NCBI GenBank assembly: GCA_963767285.1
Contig: CAVYDJ010000004.1
Coordinates: 868,001-932,000 of the forward strand
DNA length: 64,000 nt
Source of the DNA: WHSW01 sp963767285
GTDB taxonomy: Bacteria > Actinomycetota > Thermoleophilia > Solirubrobacterales > 70-9
Reading direction: 5' to 3'
Shown: positions 7,402 through 19,370 of the stretch, one piece after another
Numbering within the stretch: position 1 is the stretch's first letter
Layout: every line of letters begins with the position of its first letter
The notes under the pieces: generated by a model
The model's database searches: none
What the model saw: only the letters and a program-made list of their open reading frames with translations
What the model was told of the DNA's origin: nothing
Made by a program: the position numbers and the translations under genes

Positions 7402-8372
7402 AGCACCTGCTCTCCATCGATGACCTCGAACGCGCCGACGTCGACCGGATCATGGATCGCGCGACGAGCTTCGCCGAGGTCGGTCGCCGCGACATCAAGA
7501 AGGTCCCGACCCTGCGCGGGCGGACCGTGGTCAGCCTCTTCTACGAGTCGAGCACCCGGACGAGCTCCTCGTTCGAGCTCGCCGCGAAGCGCCTCTCGGC
7601 CGACGTCGTCTCGGTCAAGTCGAGCGGCTCGTCGGTCGACAAGGGCGAGTCGCTGAAGGACACGATCGCCACGCTCTCGGCCTACTCGCCGGAGGTGATC
7701 GTCTTCCGCCATCCGCACGCCGGCGCGGCGAAGCTGATCACCGGCTGGACCGATGCGTCGGTGGTGAACGCGGGCGACGGCAAGCACGAGCACCCCAGCC
7801 AGGCGCTGCTCGACGCGTTTACGCTGCTCCAGCGGTTCGACTCGCTCGAGGGCAAGCGGATCTGGATCGTCGGCGACGTCCTGCACAGCCGCGTCGCCCG
7901 CTCCTGCGCGCTCTGCTTCCGGAAGCTCGGCGCCGAGGTCACGGTCTGCGGGCCGCCGACGCTGCTCCCGCGCGGGATCGAGGCGGCGCTCGGGGTCAAC
8001 GTCGCCCACACGCTCGACGACCTGGGCGAGGCCGACGTCGTCTATGCGCTGCGGATGCAGCGCGAGCGGATGACCGACACCTTCGTCCCCTCGATCCGCG
8101 AGTACGCGATCAACTATCAGATCGATTCGCGGCGCCTGGGACCCAGGCAGCTGCTGATGCATCCGGGCCCGGTCAATCGCGGGGTCGAGCTCTCGCCCGA
8201 GGTGATCGACGGCCCGGCGTCGCTGATCACGGCTCAGGTCGAAAGCGGCCTCGTGGTCCGGATGGCGATCCTGTACGAAATGCTCGCCGGCGGCGGCGGC
8301 ACGCGCGGCGCCGCCCCCACCGACGATGACGCCGAGCTCACCGCGCCGACCCCGATCGGGGAGCCCGCGTGA
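7398..8372 (+). CDS. pyrB: Aspartate carbamoyltransferase catalytic subunit
   Basis: Joins carbamoyl phosphate and aspartate, the first committed step of pyrimidine synthesis. The 324-residue protein has the carbamoyl-phosphate loop FYESSTRTSSSFE, the KGES loop (DKGESLKDT), the catalytic HPSQALLD segment and the aspartate-domain HPGPVNRG. A short Gly/Ala/Thr-rich tail follows residue 300. No regulatory chain gene (pyrI) is present, so a trimeric or DHOase-associated enzyme is expected. ATG start overlaps the pyrR stop (ATGA), and the 3' end overlaps pyrC in the same way. Confidence 0.96.
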   Translation: MKHLLSIDDLERADVDRIMDRATSFAEVGRRDIKKVPTLRGRTVVSLFYESSTRTSSSFELAAKRLSADVVSVKSSGSSVDKGESLKDTIATLSAYSPEVIVFRHPHAGAAKLITGWTDASVVNAGDGKHEHPSQALLDAFTLLQRFDSLEGKRIWIVGDVLHSRVARSCALCFRKLGAEVTVCGPPTLLPRGIEAALGVNVAHTLDDLGEADVVYALRMQRERMTDTFVPSIREYAINYQIDSRRLGPRQLLMHPGPVNRGVELSPEVIDGPASLITAQVESGLVVRMAILYEMLAGGGGTRGAAPTDDDAELTAPTPIGEPA

Positions 8373-9724
8373 GGCCCATCTCCGAGCTCGATTGGCGCGG
8401 CACGGATGGCGAGCCGGCGGGCGACCTCGTGATCCGAGGCGCCCGGGTCGTCGACCCTCGTGAGGGAATCGACTCGACGCGCGACGTGGTCGTTCGCGAC
8501 GGCACGATCGCGGAGATCGCCGAGGCCGGTGCGGCCGGGGGCGGCGAGGCCGAGGTGATCGAGGCCGAGGGCCTGGCGCTCTTCCCGGCCTTCTTCGACC
8601 CCCACGTGCACCTGCGGACACCCGGCCAGGAGGACAAGGAGGACCTGGAGACGGGGTCGCGCGCCGCGGCCGCCGGCGGCTTCTGCGGGATCATCGCGAT
8701 GGCCAACACGAGCCCGCCGGTCGACACCGCCGCCGACGTCACCGCGCTGCGCGAGCGCGCTCGCGAGCAGGCGGCCGTACCCACCGGGTTCGTCGCGACG
8801 GTGACCAAGGGAATGGCCGGCGAGGAGCTCAGCGAGCACGCCGATCTCGCCGCCGCCGGCGCCGTCGGGCTCTCCGACGACGGGGTCCCGATCCAAAGCG
8901 CGCGGGTGATGCGCCGCGCGCTCCAGTACCAGCAGCTCGTCGACTTGCCCATCGCGCTCCATGAGGAGGACGCCGAGCTCTCGGCGGGCGGGTCGATGCA
9001 CGAGGGCGAGGTCTCGGCGATGCTCGGGATCGGCGGCATCCCCGCGGTCTCGGAGTCGACGATGATCGCCCGCGACTGCGCGCTGGCCGCCTTCGAGGGG
9101 GCGCGGATCCACGTCCAGCACCTCTCGGCGACCGAGTCGGTCGCGGCGATCGAGGCGGCGAAGGCGGCCGGGGTACGGGTCACCTGCGAGGCGACGCCAC
9201 ACCACCTGACGCTCACCGACGAGGAGGTGCGCAGCAGCCTCGATTCCCGGTTCAAGATGAACCCGCCGCTGCGCACCGAGGCCGACCGCCAGGCTCTGAT
9301 CGAGGGGATCCGCTCCGGCGCGATCGACTGCATCGCCACCGACCATGCCCCTCACACCTCGAACGAGAAGGAGGTTCCGTTCGAGCAGGCGGCGATGGGC
9401 GTGACCGGGCTCGAGACCGCCTTCTCCGCCGTCTACACGGACCTGGTCCTGCCCGGGGTGCTCGAGCTGGGAACGGTGATCGAGCGGCTGGGCGGCGGAG
9501 CCGAGCCGTTCGGGCTCGAGACGCCGCGGATCGCCGTCGGCGCGCCGGCGAACCTCACCCTCTGCGACCTCGACGCCGAATGGGAGGCCGGGGCCGAGGG
9601 CTGGGAGAGCCGCTCCCACAACTCCTGCTTCGCCGGGCGCAGGCTCCGCGGCAGAATCCTGGTCACCGTTGCCGCCGGCCGGGTCGCCTACCGCCAGCGC
9701 TCGTTTGCACTGGGGGTTGCGTGA
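8369..9724 (+). CDS. pyrC: Dihydroorotase, class I
   Basis: Closes carbamoyl-aspartate to dihydroorotate. The 451-residue amidohydrolase shows the zinc motif DPHVHLRTPGQEDKED near residue 75, the ligand His in HVQHLSATES, ATPHHLTL, and the catalytic Asp in TDHAPHTSNEK. Length and sequence fit the class I family that works in complex with aspartate carbamoyltransferase, which agrees with pyrB directly upstream. The GTG start overlaps the pyrB stop by 4 nt. The first 18 residues before VIRGARVVDP look like a lineage-specific extension. Confidence 0.95.
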   Translation: MRPISELDWRGTDGEPAGDLVIRGARVVDPREGIDSTRDVVVRDGTIAEIAEAGAAGGGEAEVIEAEGLALFPAFFDPHVHLRTPGQEDKEDLETGSRAAAAGGFCGIIAMANTSPPVDTAADVTALRERAREQAAVPTGFVATVTKGMAGEELSEHADLAAAGAVGLSDDGVPIQSARVMRRALQYQQLVDLPIALHEEDAELSAGGSMHEGEVSAMLGIGGIPAVSESTMIARDCALAAFEGARIHVQHLSATESVAAIEAAKAAGVRVTCEATPHHLTLTDEEVRSSLDSRFKMNPPLRTEADRQALIEGIRSGAIDCIATDHAPHTSNEKEVPFEQAAMGVTGLETAFSAVYTDLVLPGVLELGTVIERLGGGAEPFGLETPRIAVGAPANLTLCDLDAEWEAGAEGWESRSHNSCFAGRRLRGRILVTVAAGRVAYRQRSFALGVA

Positions 9725-10254
9725 AGCTCGATCCGGAGCGGGCGGCGCTGGTCGTGATCGACGTGCAGGAGGCCTTTCGCAAGGCGCTGCCGACCTTCGA
9801 CGCCGTGGCCGCGGCCAGCGCGACGCTGGTCCAGGGCGCCGCCGCGGTCGGGATTCCGGTCGTCGTCACCGAGCAGTACCCGAGCGGGCTGGGAGCCACC
9901 GTCCCCGAGGTCGCCAACCACTTCCCGGAGGGCACCGCGGCGCTCTCGAAGGTCCGGTTCTCGGCCGCCGAGGCGGACGGCTTCGAGCTCGGCGAGCGCG
10001 ACCAGGCCCTGGTCTGCGGGATCGAGACGCACGTCTGCGTCAACCAGACGGTCCTCGACCTGATCGACGAGGACGTGGAGGTCCACGTCGCCGCGGATGC
10101 GGTCGGGTCCCGCACGCAGGCCAACCGCGAGCTCGGGCTGGCGAAGATGGAGCGCTCCGGCGCGATCCTGACCAGCGTCGAGATGGCGCTGTTCGAGCTG
10201 CTCGGCGGCTCCGACGCCGAGGCCTTCAAGAAGGTGCAGGCGCTGGTCAAATGA
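9721..10254 (+). CDS. Isochorismatase-family cysteine hydrolase in the pyr operon
   Basis: A 177-residue member of the isochorismatase-like hydrolases. The catalytic triad is visible: Asp in VVIDVQEAF, Lys in LSKVRFSA and Cys in GIETHVCVNQT, with the typical non-proline loop nearby. It lies between pyrC and carA with 4-nt overlaps on both sides, so it is expressed as part of pyrimidine synthesis. Related enzymes hydrolyse nicotinamide, N-carbamoyl compounds or ureidoacrylate; a role in clearing a carbamoylated or ring-opened by-product is an inference from context only. The specific substrate is unknown. Confidence 0.82.
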   Translation: MKLDPERAALVVIDVQEAFRKALPTFDAVAAASATLVQGAAAVGIPVVVTEQYPSGLGATVPEVANHFPEGTAALSKVRFSAAEADGFELGERDQALVCGIETHVCVNQTVLDLIDEDVEVHVAADAVGSRTQANRELGLAKMERSGAILTSVEMALFELLGGSDAEAFKKVQALVK

Positions 10255-11372
10255 GAGAGGTGCGCGAGGGATACGTGCTGCTCGAGGACGGGACGACGTT
10301 CGAGGGCGAGCTGTGTGCGGCGGAGTCCGAGGCCCTGGGCGAGGTCGTCTTCAACACCGCGATCACCGGCTACCAGGAGGCCGTCACCGACCCCAGCTAC
10401 GCGGGCCAGATCATCACCTTCACCTACCCGATGGTCGGCAACTACGGGGTGGGCGCGCCGGCGATGGAGTCCGATCGCGCCCAGGCGCGCGGCGTGATCA
10501 TGCGCGAGGCGCGCAACGGCGAGGACGCCGCCGACGCGGAGGGCGGCTGGCTCGACTGGCTCGACAACTGCGGCGTGCCCGCGATCACCGGGGTGGACAC
10601 GCGCACCCTCGTCCGTCACATCCGCGATCAGGGCGCGATGCGAGGCGGGATCTTCCCGGCCGACCTCGCCGCGGGCGACGCGAGGGCGCGGATCGAGGCC
10701 GAGCCCTCGATGGCCGGCGCCGACTTCGCCCGCACGGTGAGCCCGGGCGAGGCGATCGAGCTCGGCGGCGACGGCCCGCACATCGTCGCGCTCGACACCG
10801 GGATCAAGCACAGCATTATTCGTCAGTTCCGCGACCGGGGTGCGCGGATGACGCTGCTGCCTTGCACGACGGGCGCCGCCGACGTGCTGGCACGCGAGCC
10901 TGACCTGGTCTTCCTCGCCAACGGGCCCGGAGACCCCGCGGCACTCGACTACGTCGTCGACACCGTGCGCGAGGTGGTGGGGAAGAAGCCGGTCGTCGGG
11001 ATCTGCCTCGGCCACCAGCTGCTCTGCCGGGCCGTCGGCCTGGACACGTTCAAGCTCCGTTTCGGCCACCGCGGCGCCAACCACCCGGTCAAGGACCTCG
11101 AGACCGGGAAGATCGACATCACCTCACAGAACCACGGCTTCGCCGTCCGGCCGCCGGGCGGGGGAGAGACGATCGACACCGACGAGCCCGTGCGCTGGGA
11201 AACCGACTTCGGGGCGGCCGAGCTGACGCACCTCAACCTCTACGACCGCACCGTCGAGGGCCTCGCCCTGCGCGACGTCCCCGGCTGCACGGTCCAGTAC
11301 CACCCGGAGGCCGGCCCGGGCCCGCACGATGCCCGGTACCTCTTCGACCGGTTCCTGGAGCTGGCCTCGTGA
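10251..11372 (+). CDS. carA: Carbamoyl-phosphate synthase small (glutaminase) subunit
   Basis: Releases ammonia from glutamine for CarB. The 373-residue protein has the N-terminal CPSase domain (LEDGTTFEGE, NTAITGYQEAVTDPSY) and a class I glutamine amidotransferase domain with the nucleophile elbow GICLGHQLL and the His-Glu pair in VQYHPEAGPGP. The ATG start overlaps the upstream stop by 4 nt; its end overlaps the SnoaL-like gene by 4 nt, which separates it from carB, an unusual arrangement since carA and carB normally adjoin. Confidence 0.95.
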   Translation: MREVREGYVLLEDGTTFEGELCAAESEALGEVVFNTAITGYQEAVTDPSYAGQIITFTYPMVGNYGVGAPAMESDRAQARGVIMREARNGEDAADAEGGWLDWLDNCGVPAITGVDTRTLVRHIRDQGAMRGGIFPADLAAGDARARIEAEPSMAGADFARTVSPGEAIELGGDGPHIVALDTGIKHSIIRQFRDRGARMTLLPCTTGAADVLAREPDLVFLANGPGDPAALDYVVDTVREVVGKKPVVGICLGHQLLCRAVGLDTFKLRFGHRGANHPVKDLETGKIDITSQNHGFAVRPPGGGETIDTDEPVRWETDFGAAELTHLNLYDRTVEGLALRDVPGCTVQYHPEAGPGPHDARYLFDRFLELAS

Positions 11373-11804
11373 CGGAGCGGGCGGCCGTCGTCGCGCTCGA
11401 GGAGCGGATCCCCAAGCTCGACCGCGCCTGGGACTCCCTCGAGGCGGGGGATCTCGAGGCATTCATGGCGATGGTTCGCGCGGAGGTCCACCCAGAGGTC
11501 GAGTTTCGCTCCGGGATCGGGACCGTGGTCGGCGGCGGCGTGTACAGGGGAGTCGAGGGGGTCCGCGAGTGGTTCTCCGAGCTGCTGACGATCAGCCGCG
11601 ACCGCCGCTGGTCCGCCCGGCGCTATGAGACCTTCGGGGACGACATTCTGGTCTTCTTCGGCCGGCTCGATTTCGTAGGTGCGACCAGCGCGGTTCCCGT
11701 CTCGAGCGAAACGGGCGCCGTGTTCCGCTACCGGGACGGCCGCTGCGTCCAGATCGACAGCTTCATGTCGCATCGTGAAGCCCGAGAGTTTGCGGAGGCC
11801 CTGG

Positions 11805-11812
<8 letters not shown>
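11369..11812 (+). CDS. SnoaL/NTF2-like fold protein between carA and carB
   Basis: A 147-residue protein with the pattern of SnoaL-like NTF2-fold proteins: a helical start (LDRAWDSLEAGDLEAFMAM), VHPEVEFRSG, YRGVEGVREWFSEL and a final beta sheet ending VFRYRDGRCVQIDSFMSHREA. Such proteins may be small isomerases or cyclases or only bind ligands; no catalytic residues can be assigned. GTG start overlaps carA by 4 nt, and its last 8 nt overlap the TTG start of carB, so it is tightly coupled to both carbamoyl-phosphate synthase subunits. The function in this operon is unknown. Confidence 0.75.
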
Positions 11813-14970
<3,158 letters not shown>

Positions 14971-14978
<8 letters not shown>

Positions 14979-15816
14979 CCGGGTCCTGGCGCCGTTCGGC
15001 CGCCGCGGCTGCGAGGTGGTCGCGAACACCGAGACCGGCGGCTACCGGATCGTCTCGGCGCTCGACCGCTCCGGACCCGAGCCGCAGGCCGGGCAGTTCT
15101 ACATGCTCGCCACCGGGCGCTGGGGCGGCCCGGGCGGGCGTCCGTACCTGCCGAGGGCGTTCTCGGTCGCCGCGGCCGAGCCGGGGCCGGAGGGCGTGCG
15201 CCTGGACTTCCTGCTCGAGGCGGTCGGCCCGGGCACCGAGCTGCTCGCCGGGTTGCGGGAGGGCGAGGAGCTGCTCGTCACCGGCCCGCTCGGCAGGCCG
15301 TTCTCCGATCCGGCCCAGCTCGCGCCGGACGCCGCCGGGGCGATCCTGGTCGGCGGCGGGATCGGGCTCGCGCCGCTGGCGATCCTGCGCCGCCGGCTCG
15401 CCGCCGCCGGCATCCCCCAGCGGGTCCTCCTCGGGTTCCGAAACCAGCTGCACGCCGGCGGCCTGGAGCTGTTTCCGTGCGAGGAGATCCGGACCGCGTC
15501 GGAGGACGGCCACACCGGGCATCAGGGATACGTCACCGACCTGCTGTCGGTTCTGTTCGAGGGCGACGACGCCTCGAGCGCCGTCGTCTACGCCTGCGGG
15601 CCGCCGGCGATGCTGGAGGTGGTCCGGGAACTGTGCGAGCGGGCCGGCGTCGCGGCGGAGCTGGCGATGGAGACGCCGATGGCCTGCGGGTTCGGTTCCT
15701 GCTTCGGCTGCGCGGTGCCGCTCGCCGGCGGCGGCTACATGCGCCTGTGCGTCGACGGCCCGACCGTCAACGCGGCGCAGATCGAATCGGCGCTGGTCGC
15801 CGGGAGCGGCCACTGA
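14971..15816 (+). CDS. pyrK: Dihydroorotate dehydrogenase electron-transfer subunit
   Basis: Iron-sulfur flavoprotein that passes electrons from PyrD to NAD+. The 281-residue protein has the FAD-binding region LPRAFSVAAAEP, the NAD-binding ILVGGGIGLAP and YACGPPAML, and the 2Fe-2S cysteines in ACGFGSCFGCAVP plus RLCVDG near the C-terminus. The GTG start lies within the last codons of carB; the stop overlaps pyrD as TGATG. Its presence defines the partner as a class 1B, NAD-linked enzyme. Confidence 0.93.
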
Positions 15817-16745
15817 TGACGAGCGTGGACCTCTCACTCGACCTCTGCGGGATCCCCCTCTCACACCCGGTGATCAACGGCTCCGGCACCTTCGACGCGA
15901 TCGCGGCGCGACGCGCCTTCGGCGACCGGCTCGACGAGGCGTTTCCGTTCAGCCTGTTCGTCTCGAAGACGATCACGCTCGAGCCCCGGGCCGGGAATCC
16001 GCCGCCCCGGCTTTATGAGACCCCGGCCGGGATGGTGAACTCGATCGGCCTGCCCAACAAGGGGCTCGACGGCTTCCTCGAGCATGACCTGCCCGAGCTG
16101 GCGCGGCTGCCGGTGCCGCTCTGCGTCTCGGTGATGGCGCCGAGCGGCGAGGGGTTCACCGCCCTGGTCGAGGGAGTCGGCGGCCGCGACGAGGTCGCGG
16201 CGATCGAGCTCAACGTGTCCTGCCCGAACGTCAAGTCGGGGCTGATCGTCGGCGAGCAGCCCGAGGAGACGCGGGCCCTGTGCGACGCGCTTCGGCCTCT
16301 GACCGCGAAGCCGCTGATCGTGAAGCTGACCCCGAACTGCTCGGACCCGGCGGCGGTGGCGGCCGCCGCGGCGGAGGGCGGGGCGGACGCGGTCTCGCTG
16401 ATCAACACGCTGCGGGCGACCGGGCCGGACCCCGCGACGATGCGCCCCTGGCTCGGGGCCGGGAGCGGGGGGCTCTCCGGACCCGCGGTGCGGGCGGTCG
16501 CGCTGGACCAGGTCCGCCGGGTCGCGGACGCGGTGACGATTCCGGTCATCGGGATGGGCGGGATCGAGAGCGGGGAGGACGCCCTGGCCTTTCTCGCCGC
16601 CGGGGCGACCGCGATCGCCGTCGGAACGGCGAGCTTTCGCGACCCCGCGGCGGCTGAACGGGTCCGTTCGGAGCTCGCCGCCGAGCTCTCGGGGAGGCGG
16701 TTGGAGGGGCTTCCGCGGAGATCGGTCACGTCGACCTCAGGTTGA
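15816..16745 (+). CDS. pyrD: Dihydroorotate dehydrogenase, class 1B catalytic subunit
   Basis: Oxidises dihydroorotate to orotate using FMN and hands electrons to PyrK. The 309-residue protein shows NGSGTFDA, MVNSIGLPNKG, the catalytic cysteine in ELNVSCPNVKSG and the FMN-phosphate segment GMGGIESGEDALAFLAAGA. Soluble class 1B features agree with the coupled pyrK. The ATG overlaps the pyrK stop by one base. It is the last gene of the pyr operon; pyrF and pyrE, needed to finish UMP, are not found in this window. Confidence 0.95.
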   Translation: MTSVDLSLDLCGIPLSHPVINGSGTFDAIAARRAFGDRLDEAFPFSLFVSKTITLEPRAGNPPPRLYETPAGMVNSIGLPNKGLDGFLEHDLPELARLPVPLCVSVMAPSGEGFTALVEGVGGRDEVAAIELNVSCPNVKSGLIVGEQPEETRALCDALRPLTAKPLIVKLTPNCSDPAAVAAAAAEGGADAVSLINTLRATGPDPATMRPWLGAGSGGLSGPAVRAVALDQVRRVADAVTIPVIGMGGIESGEDALAFLAAGATAIAVGTASFRDPAAAERVRSELAAELSGRRLEGLPRRSVTSTSG

Positions 16746-16783
16746 GGTCGAACCGAATTTCGCGAAAAACCCCCCGATGGGCC

Positions 16784-16813
16784 TTGCGCGCTGCCGTCGC
16801 GTCGCTATACACT
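16784..16813 (+). promoter_or_regulatory. Promoter of mihF (TTGCGC / TACACT)
   Basis: TTGCGC (16784-16789) and TACACT (16808-16813) are separated by 18 nt; TATACA two bases earlier gives 16 nt. Predicted transcription starts only a few bases before the GTG at 16824. Confidence 0.55.
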
Positions 16814-16823
16814 CGCGCCCGCC

Positions 16824-17165
16824 GTGGCCCCTACCGCTTCCGTCGACATGACATCCGCCGCCGTCCCCGAGAGGTCCCGAGAGCAGCGGATGCGGGCCCT
16901 CCGGCGGGCGAACGAGATCCGTTCCGCCCGCGCGCAGCTGAAGCGCGACCTGAAGGCCGGCAAGGTGAAGATCGAGAAGCTGCTGCTCGACCCGCCGGAC
17001 TACGTCCTCTCGGCGAAGGCGTTCGACATGATCCTCGCGGTGCCGAAGTACGGCCGGGTGAAGGCCAACAAGATCCTCACCCAGTGCCGGATCTCCCCGT
17101 CGAAGACGATCGGCGGCCTGTCGGAGCGCCAGCGCGCCGAGCTCGTCCAGTTCCTGCGCAGATAA
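16824..17165 (+). CDS. mihF: Integration host factor, actinobacterial type
   Basis: A small DNA-binding nucleoid protein of the actinobacterial IHF family, unrelated to the HU-like IHF of enterobacteria. The 113 residues include RRANEIRSARAQLKRDLKAGK, a leucine-rich segment and the helix-hairpin-helix-like VPKYGRVKANKILTQCRISPSKTIGGLSERQR that binds DNA. The GTG start gives an N-terminal tail of about 17 residues (an internal ATG nine codons in is possible). It stands just upstream of gmk and rpoZ, as in many actinobacteria. Confidence 0.92.
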   Translation: MAPTASVDMTSAAVPERSREQRMRALRRANEIRSARAQLKRDLKAGKVKIEKLLLDPPDYVLSAKAFDMILAVPKYGRVKANKILTQCRISPSKTIGGLSERQRAELVQFLRR

Positions 17166-17194
17166 AAGCCCTGCAAATCCGCTCCTTCTCGCAC

Positions 17195-17200
17195 TAGGGT
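17195..17200 (+). promoter_or_regulatory. -10 box TAGGGT of gmk
   Basis: TAGGGT ends 7 nt before the ATG of gmk, predicting a leaderless message. Confidence 0.5.
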
Positions 17201-17207
17201 GTCGGCG

Positions 17208-17765
17208 ATGGCCAAGGTCTTCGTGATCACCGGGCCGAGCGGCGTCGGCAAGGGCACGCTCATCGGGCTGCTGCGCGAACGCGTCCCGGAGCTGGCGCTC
17301 TCGACGTCGGCAACGACCCGGGCGCCGCGGGAGGGAGAGGAGGACGGCCGCGACTACCACTTCCTCACTCGCGACGAGTTCGGCCGCCGCGCCGATTCGA
17401 ACGAGTTTCTGGAGCACGCGGCCTACAGCGGCAACCGCTACGGCACCCTGCGCTCGGAGGTCGAGCGCCGGCTGGCGGCCGGCGAGTCGGTGGTCCTGGA
17501 GATCGAGGTCCAGGGCGCGCGCCAGGTGCGGGCCGCGATGGACGAGGCGGTCCTGGTCTTCATCGCCCCGCCCGACCCGGCGGCGCTGCGAGAGCGGCTC
17601 GAGGGGCGGGGTACCGACAACCCCGAGGCGATCGCCGAGCGCCTTCGAACGGCCGAGATCGAACTCGACGCGCAGCAGGAGTTTCAGCACGTCGTCGTCA
17701 ACGACCAGCTCGAGCGGGCGGCCGACGAGCTGGACGCGATCGTGCGAGCTGAGCTCGCAGGTTGA
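17208..17765 (+). CDS. gmk: Guanylate kinase
   Basis: Phosphorylates GMP to GDP. The P-loop GPSGVGKGTL is at residue 9; STSATTRAPREGEEDGRDYHF is the GMP-binding region (split as STSATTRAPREGE and DGRDYHF), and VVLEIEVQGARQV is the core strand. The length of 185 residues is normal. The ATG is chosen over an in-frame GTG three codons upstream because that GTG overlaps the -10 box TAGGGT (17195-17200), which lies 7 nt before the ATG. Confidence 0.96.
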   Translation: MAKVFVITGPSGVGKGTLIGLLRERVPELALSTSATTRAPREGEEDGRDYHFLTRDEFGRRADSNEFLEHAAYSGNRYGTLRSEVERRLAAGESVVLEIEVQGARQVRAAMDEAVLVFIAPPDPAALRERLEGRGTDNPEAIAERLRTAEIELDAQQEFQHVVVNDQLERAADELDAIVRAELAG

Positions 17766-17774
17766 CCTCTGCCC

Positions 17775-17780
17775 TACACT
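17775..17780 (+). promoter_or_regulatory. -10 box TACACT of rpoZ
   Basis: TACACT ends 10 nt before the ATG of rpoZ, in the 25-nt gap after gmk. Confidence 0.5.
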
Positions 17781-17790
17781 CCGCGGCCGA

Positions 17791-18021
17791 ATGATCAAGC
17801 CAAGAGTCGATGAACTCCTCGCTCGCACCGACAGCCACTACGCCGCCGTGCTGGTGGCCGCGAAGCGCGCGCGGCAGCTGAACAGCTATTACCGCGCCCT
17901 CGGTGAGGGCAGCTATGAGGAGTACACCCCGCCGATGGTCGAGAGCCAGACGGGGAACTACCTGACGATCGCCCTCCAGGAACTGGCCGAGGGCAAGATC
18001 AAGTACCGCTACCGCGCCTAG
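17791..18021 (+). CDS. rpoZ: RNA polymerase omega subunit
   Basis: Omega assists assembly of RNA polymerase by binding the beta-prime subunit. The 76-residue protein begins with the family pattern PRVDELLARTDSHYAAVLVAAKRARQLN and ends with TIALQELAEGKIKYR, typical of the actinobacterial form. It lies 25 nt downstream of gmk with its own -10 box, so it may be transcribed both with gmk and independently. Confidence 0.93.
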   Translation: MIKPRVDELLARTDSHYAAVLVAAKRARQLNSYYRALGEGSYEEYTPPMVESQTGNYLTIALQELAEGKIKYRYRA

Positions 18022-18076
18022 CGGGCCCAGCGGTTCACACGGCAAGCCGGCGCCCGGATCTACGCCGCCGCGGGCG

Positions 18077-18082
18077 TACCCT
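18077..18082 (+). promoter_or_regulatory. -10 box TACCCT of coaBC
   Basis: TACCCT ends 6 nt before the ATG of coaBC. Confidence 0.5.
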
Positions 18083-18088
18083 TTCGGC

Positions 18089-19339
18089 ATGGCTCGCATC
18101 CTGATCGGGGTGAGTGGCGGCATCGCCGCCTACAAGGCGCTGATTCTCGCTCGCCTGGCGACCAAGGCCGGCCACGGCGTCCGGGTCATCATGACCCCGA
18201 CCGCCGAGCGCTTCGTCGGCGCCGCCTCGTTCGAGGGGATCGTCGGCGCGCCGGTGCTCACCGACGAGTTCGAGCGCGACCCGATGCGCGGAGCCTTCCC
18301 GGGCGACGAGCCGCCGGCCCACGACCCGATCGGGCACCTCGAGGTCGTCGCCAACGCTGACGTCCTCCTGGTCGCCCCGGCCTCGGCGAACACGATCGCC
18401 AAGCTCGCGGCCGGGATCAGCGACTCGATGCTGACCACCTCGTTCCTGGCCTGCACGGCGCCGCGCGCCGTCGCTCCGGCGATGAACGACCGCATGTACG
18501 CCGCCGCCGCGACGCAGGCGAACCTGGCGACGCTGCGCGAACGCGGGATCACCGTGATCGAGCCCGACACGGGGCCGCTGGCCTCGCGCGGCGAGTTCGG
18601 GGCGGGGAGGCTGCCCGAGCCCGAGCGGCTGCTGGCCGAGGTCGAGGCCCTTCTGCCGGCGCCCGGAGGCGCCTGGGACGGGCTGCGCGTCCTCGTCACC
18701 GCCGGCGGCACGCGCGAGCCCATCGACCCGGTGCGCTTCATCGGCAACCGCTCCAGCGGCCGGATGGGCATCGCGCTGGCAAAGGCCGCCGCGGCGCGCG
18801 GCGCGCGGGTGACGCTCGTCGCTGCCAACGTTGGCGTGCCACTGCCCGCGGGGATCGAGACGGTCACCGTGGAGACGACCGCCGAGCTCGGCGCGGCCGT
18901 TCGTGACGCCTTCGCCGACGCGCACGTGCTGCTGATGGCGGCGGCGCCGGCGGACTTCCGCGCTGTGGATCCGGGTGAGTCGAAGATCTCGCGCAGCGGC
19001 AACGATGACCTCGAGCTCCGCCTGGAGGCCACCGAGGACATCCTCGCCGGGGTGGCGGCGGGTCGTCGGCCCGATCAGACGCTCGTCGGCTTCGCCGCCG
19101 AGACCGGGCCGGAGGCGATCGTCCGGGCACGCGAGAAGCTCGAGCGCAAGGGCGTGGACGCCATCGTCTTCAACGACGTCTCGCGGTCCGAGATCGGCTT
19201 CGACTCGGCTGAGAACGAGGTCACGATTGTCGACCGCGCCGGCGAGCGCCATGTGCCGCTCTCGTCCAAGGACGAGGTCGCAACGGCGATCCTCGACCGG
19301 GTCGAGGAGCTGAGGGCGCGAACGGAGGCGAGTGCCTAG
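18089..19339 (+). CDS. coaBC: Bifunctional phosphopantothenoylcysteine decarboxylase / synthase
   Basis: Catalyses two successive steps of coenzyme A synthesis. The N-terminal flavin-dependent decarboxylase (CoaC, about residues 1-180) has GVSGGIAAYKA, the active-site His in HDPIGHLEV and PAMNDRMY; the C-terminal synthase (CoaB) has VTAGGTREPIDPVRFIGNRSSGRMG and NDVSRSEIGF. Total length of 416 is normal. One oddity: the flexible flap that carries a conserved cysteine in ACG-type enzymes reads LASRGEFGAGRL, with Ser166 in that position. Its -10 box sits 6 nt before the start. Confidence 0.94.
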   Translation: MARILIGVSGGIAAYKALILARLATKAGHGVRVIMTPTAERFVGAASFEGIVGAPVLTDEFERDPMRGAFPGDEPPAHDPIGHLEVVANADVLLVAPASANTIAKLAAGISDSMLTTSFLACTAPRAVAPAMNDRMYAAAATQANLATLRERGITVIEPDTGPLASRGEFGAGRLPEPERLLAEVEALLPAPGGAWDGLRVLVTAGGTREPIDPVRFIGNRSSGRMGIALAKAAAARGARVTLVAANVGVPLPAGIETVTVETTAELGAAVRDAFADAHVLLMAAAPADFRAVDPGESKISRSGNDDLELRLEATEDILAGVAAGRRPDQTLVGFAAETGPEAIVRAREKLERKGVDAIVFNDVSRSEIGFDSAENEVTIVDRAGERHVPLSSKDEVATAILDRVEELRARTEASA

Positions 19340-19358
19340 GAGGGCTTGCACGGGTTCC

Positions 19359-19364
19359 TACACT
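19359..19364 (+). promoter_or_regulatory. -10 box TACACT of the TPR gene
   Basis: TACACT ends 6 nt before the ATG at 19371. Confidence 0.5.
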
Positions 19365-19370
19365 GGATGT

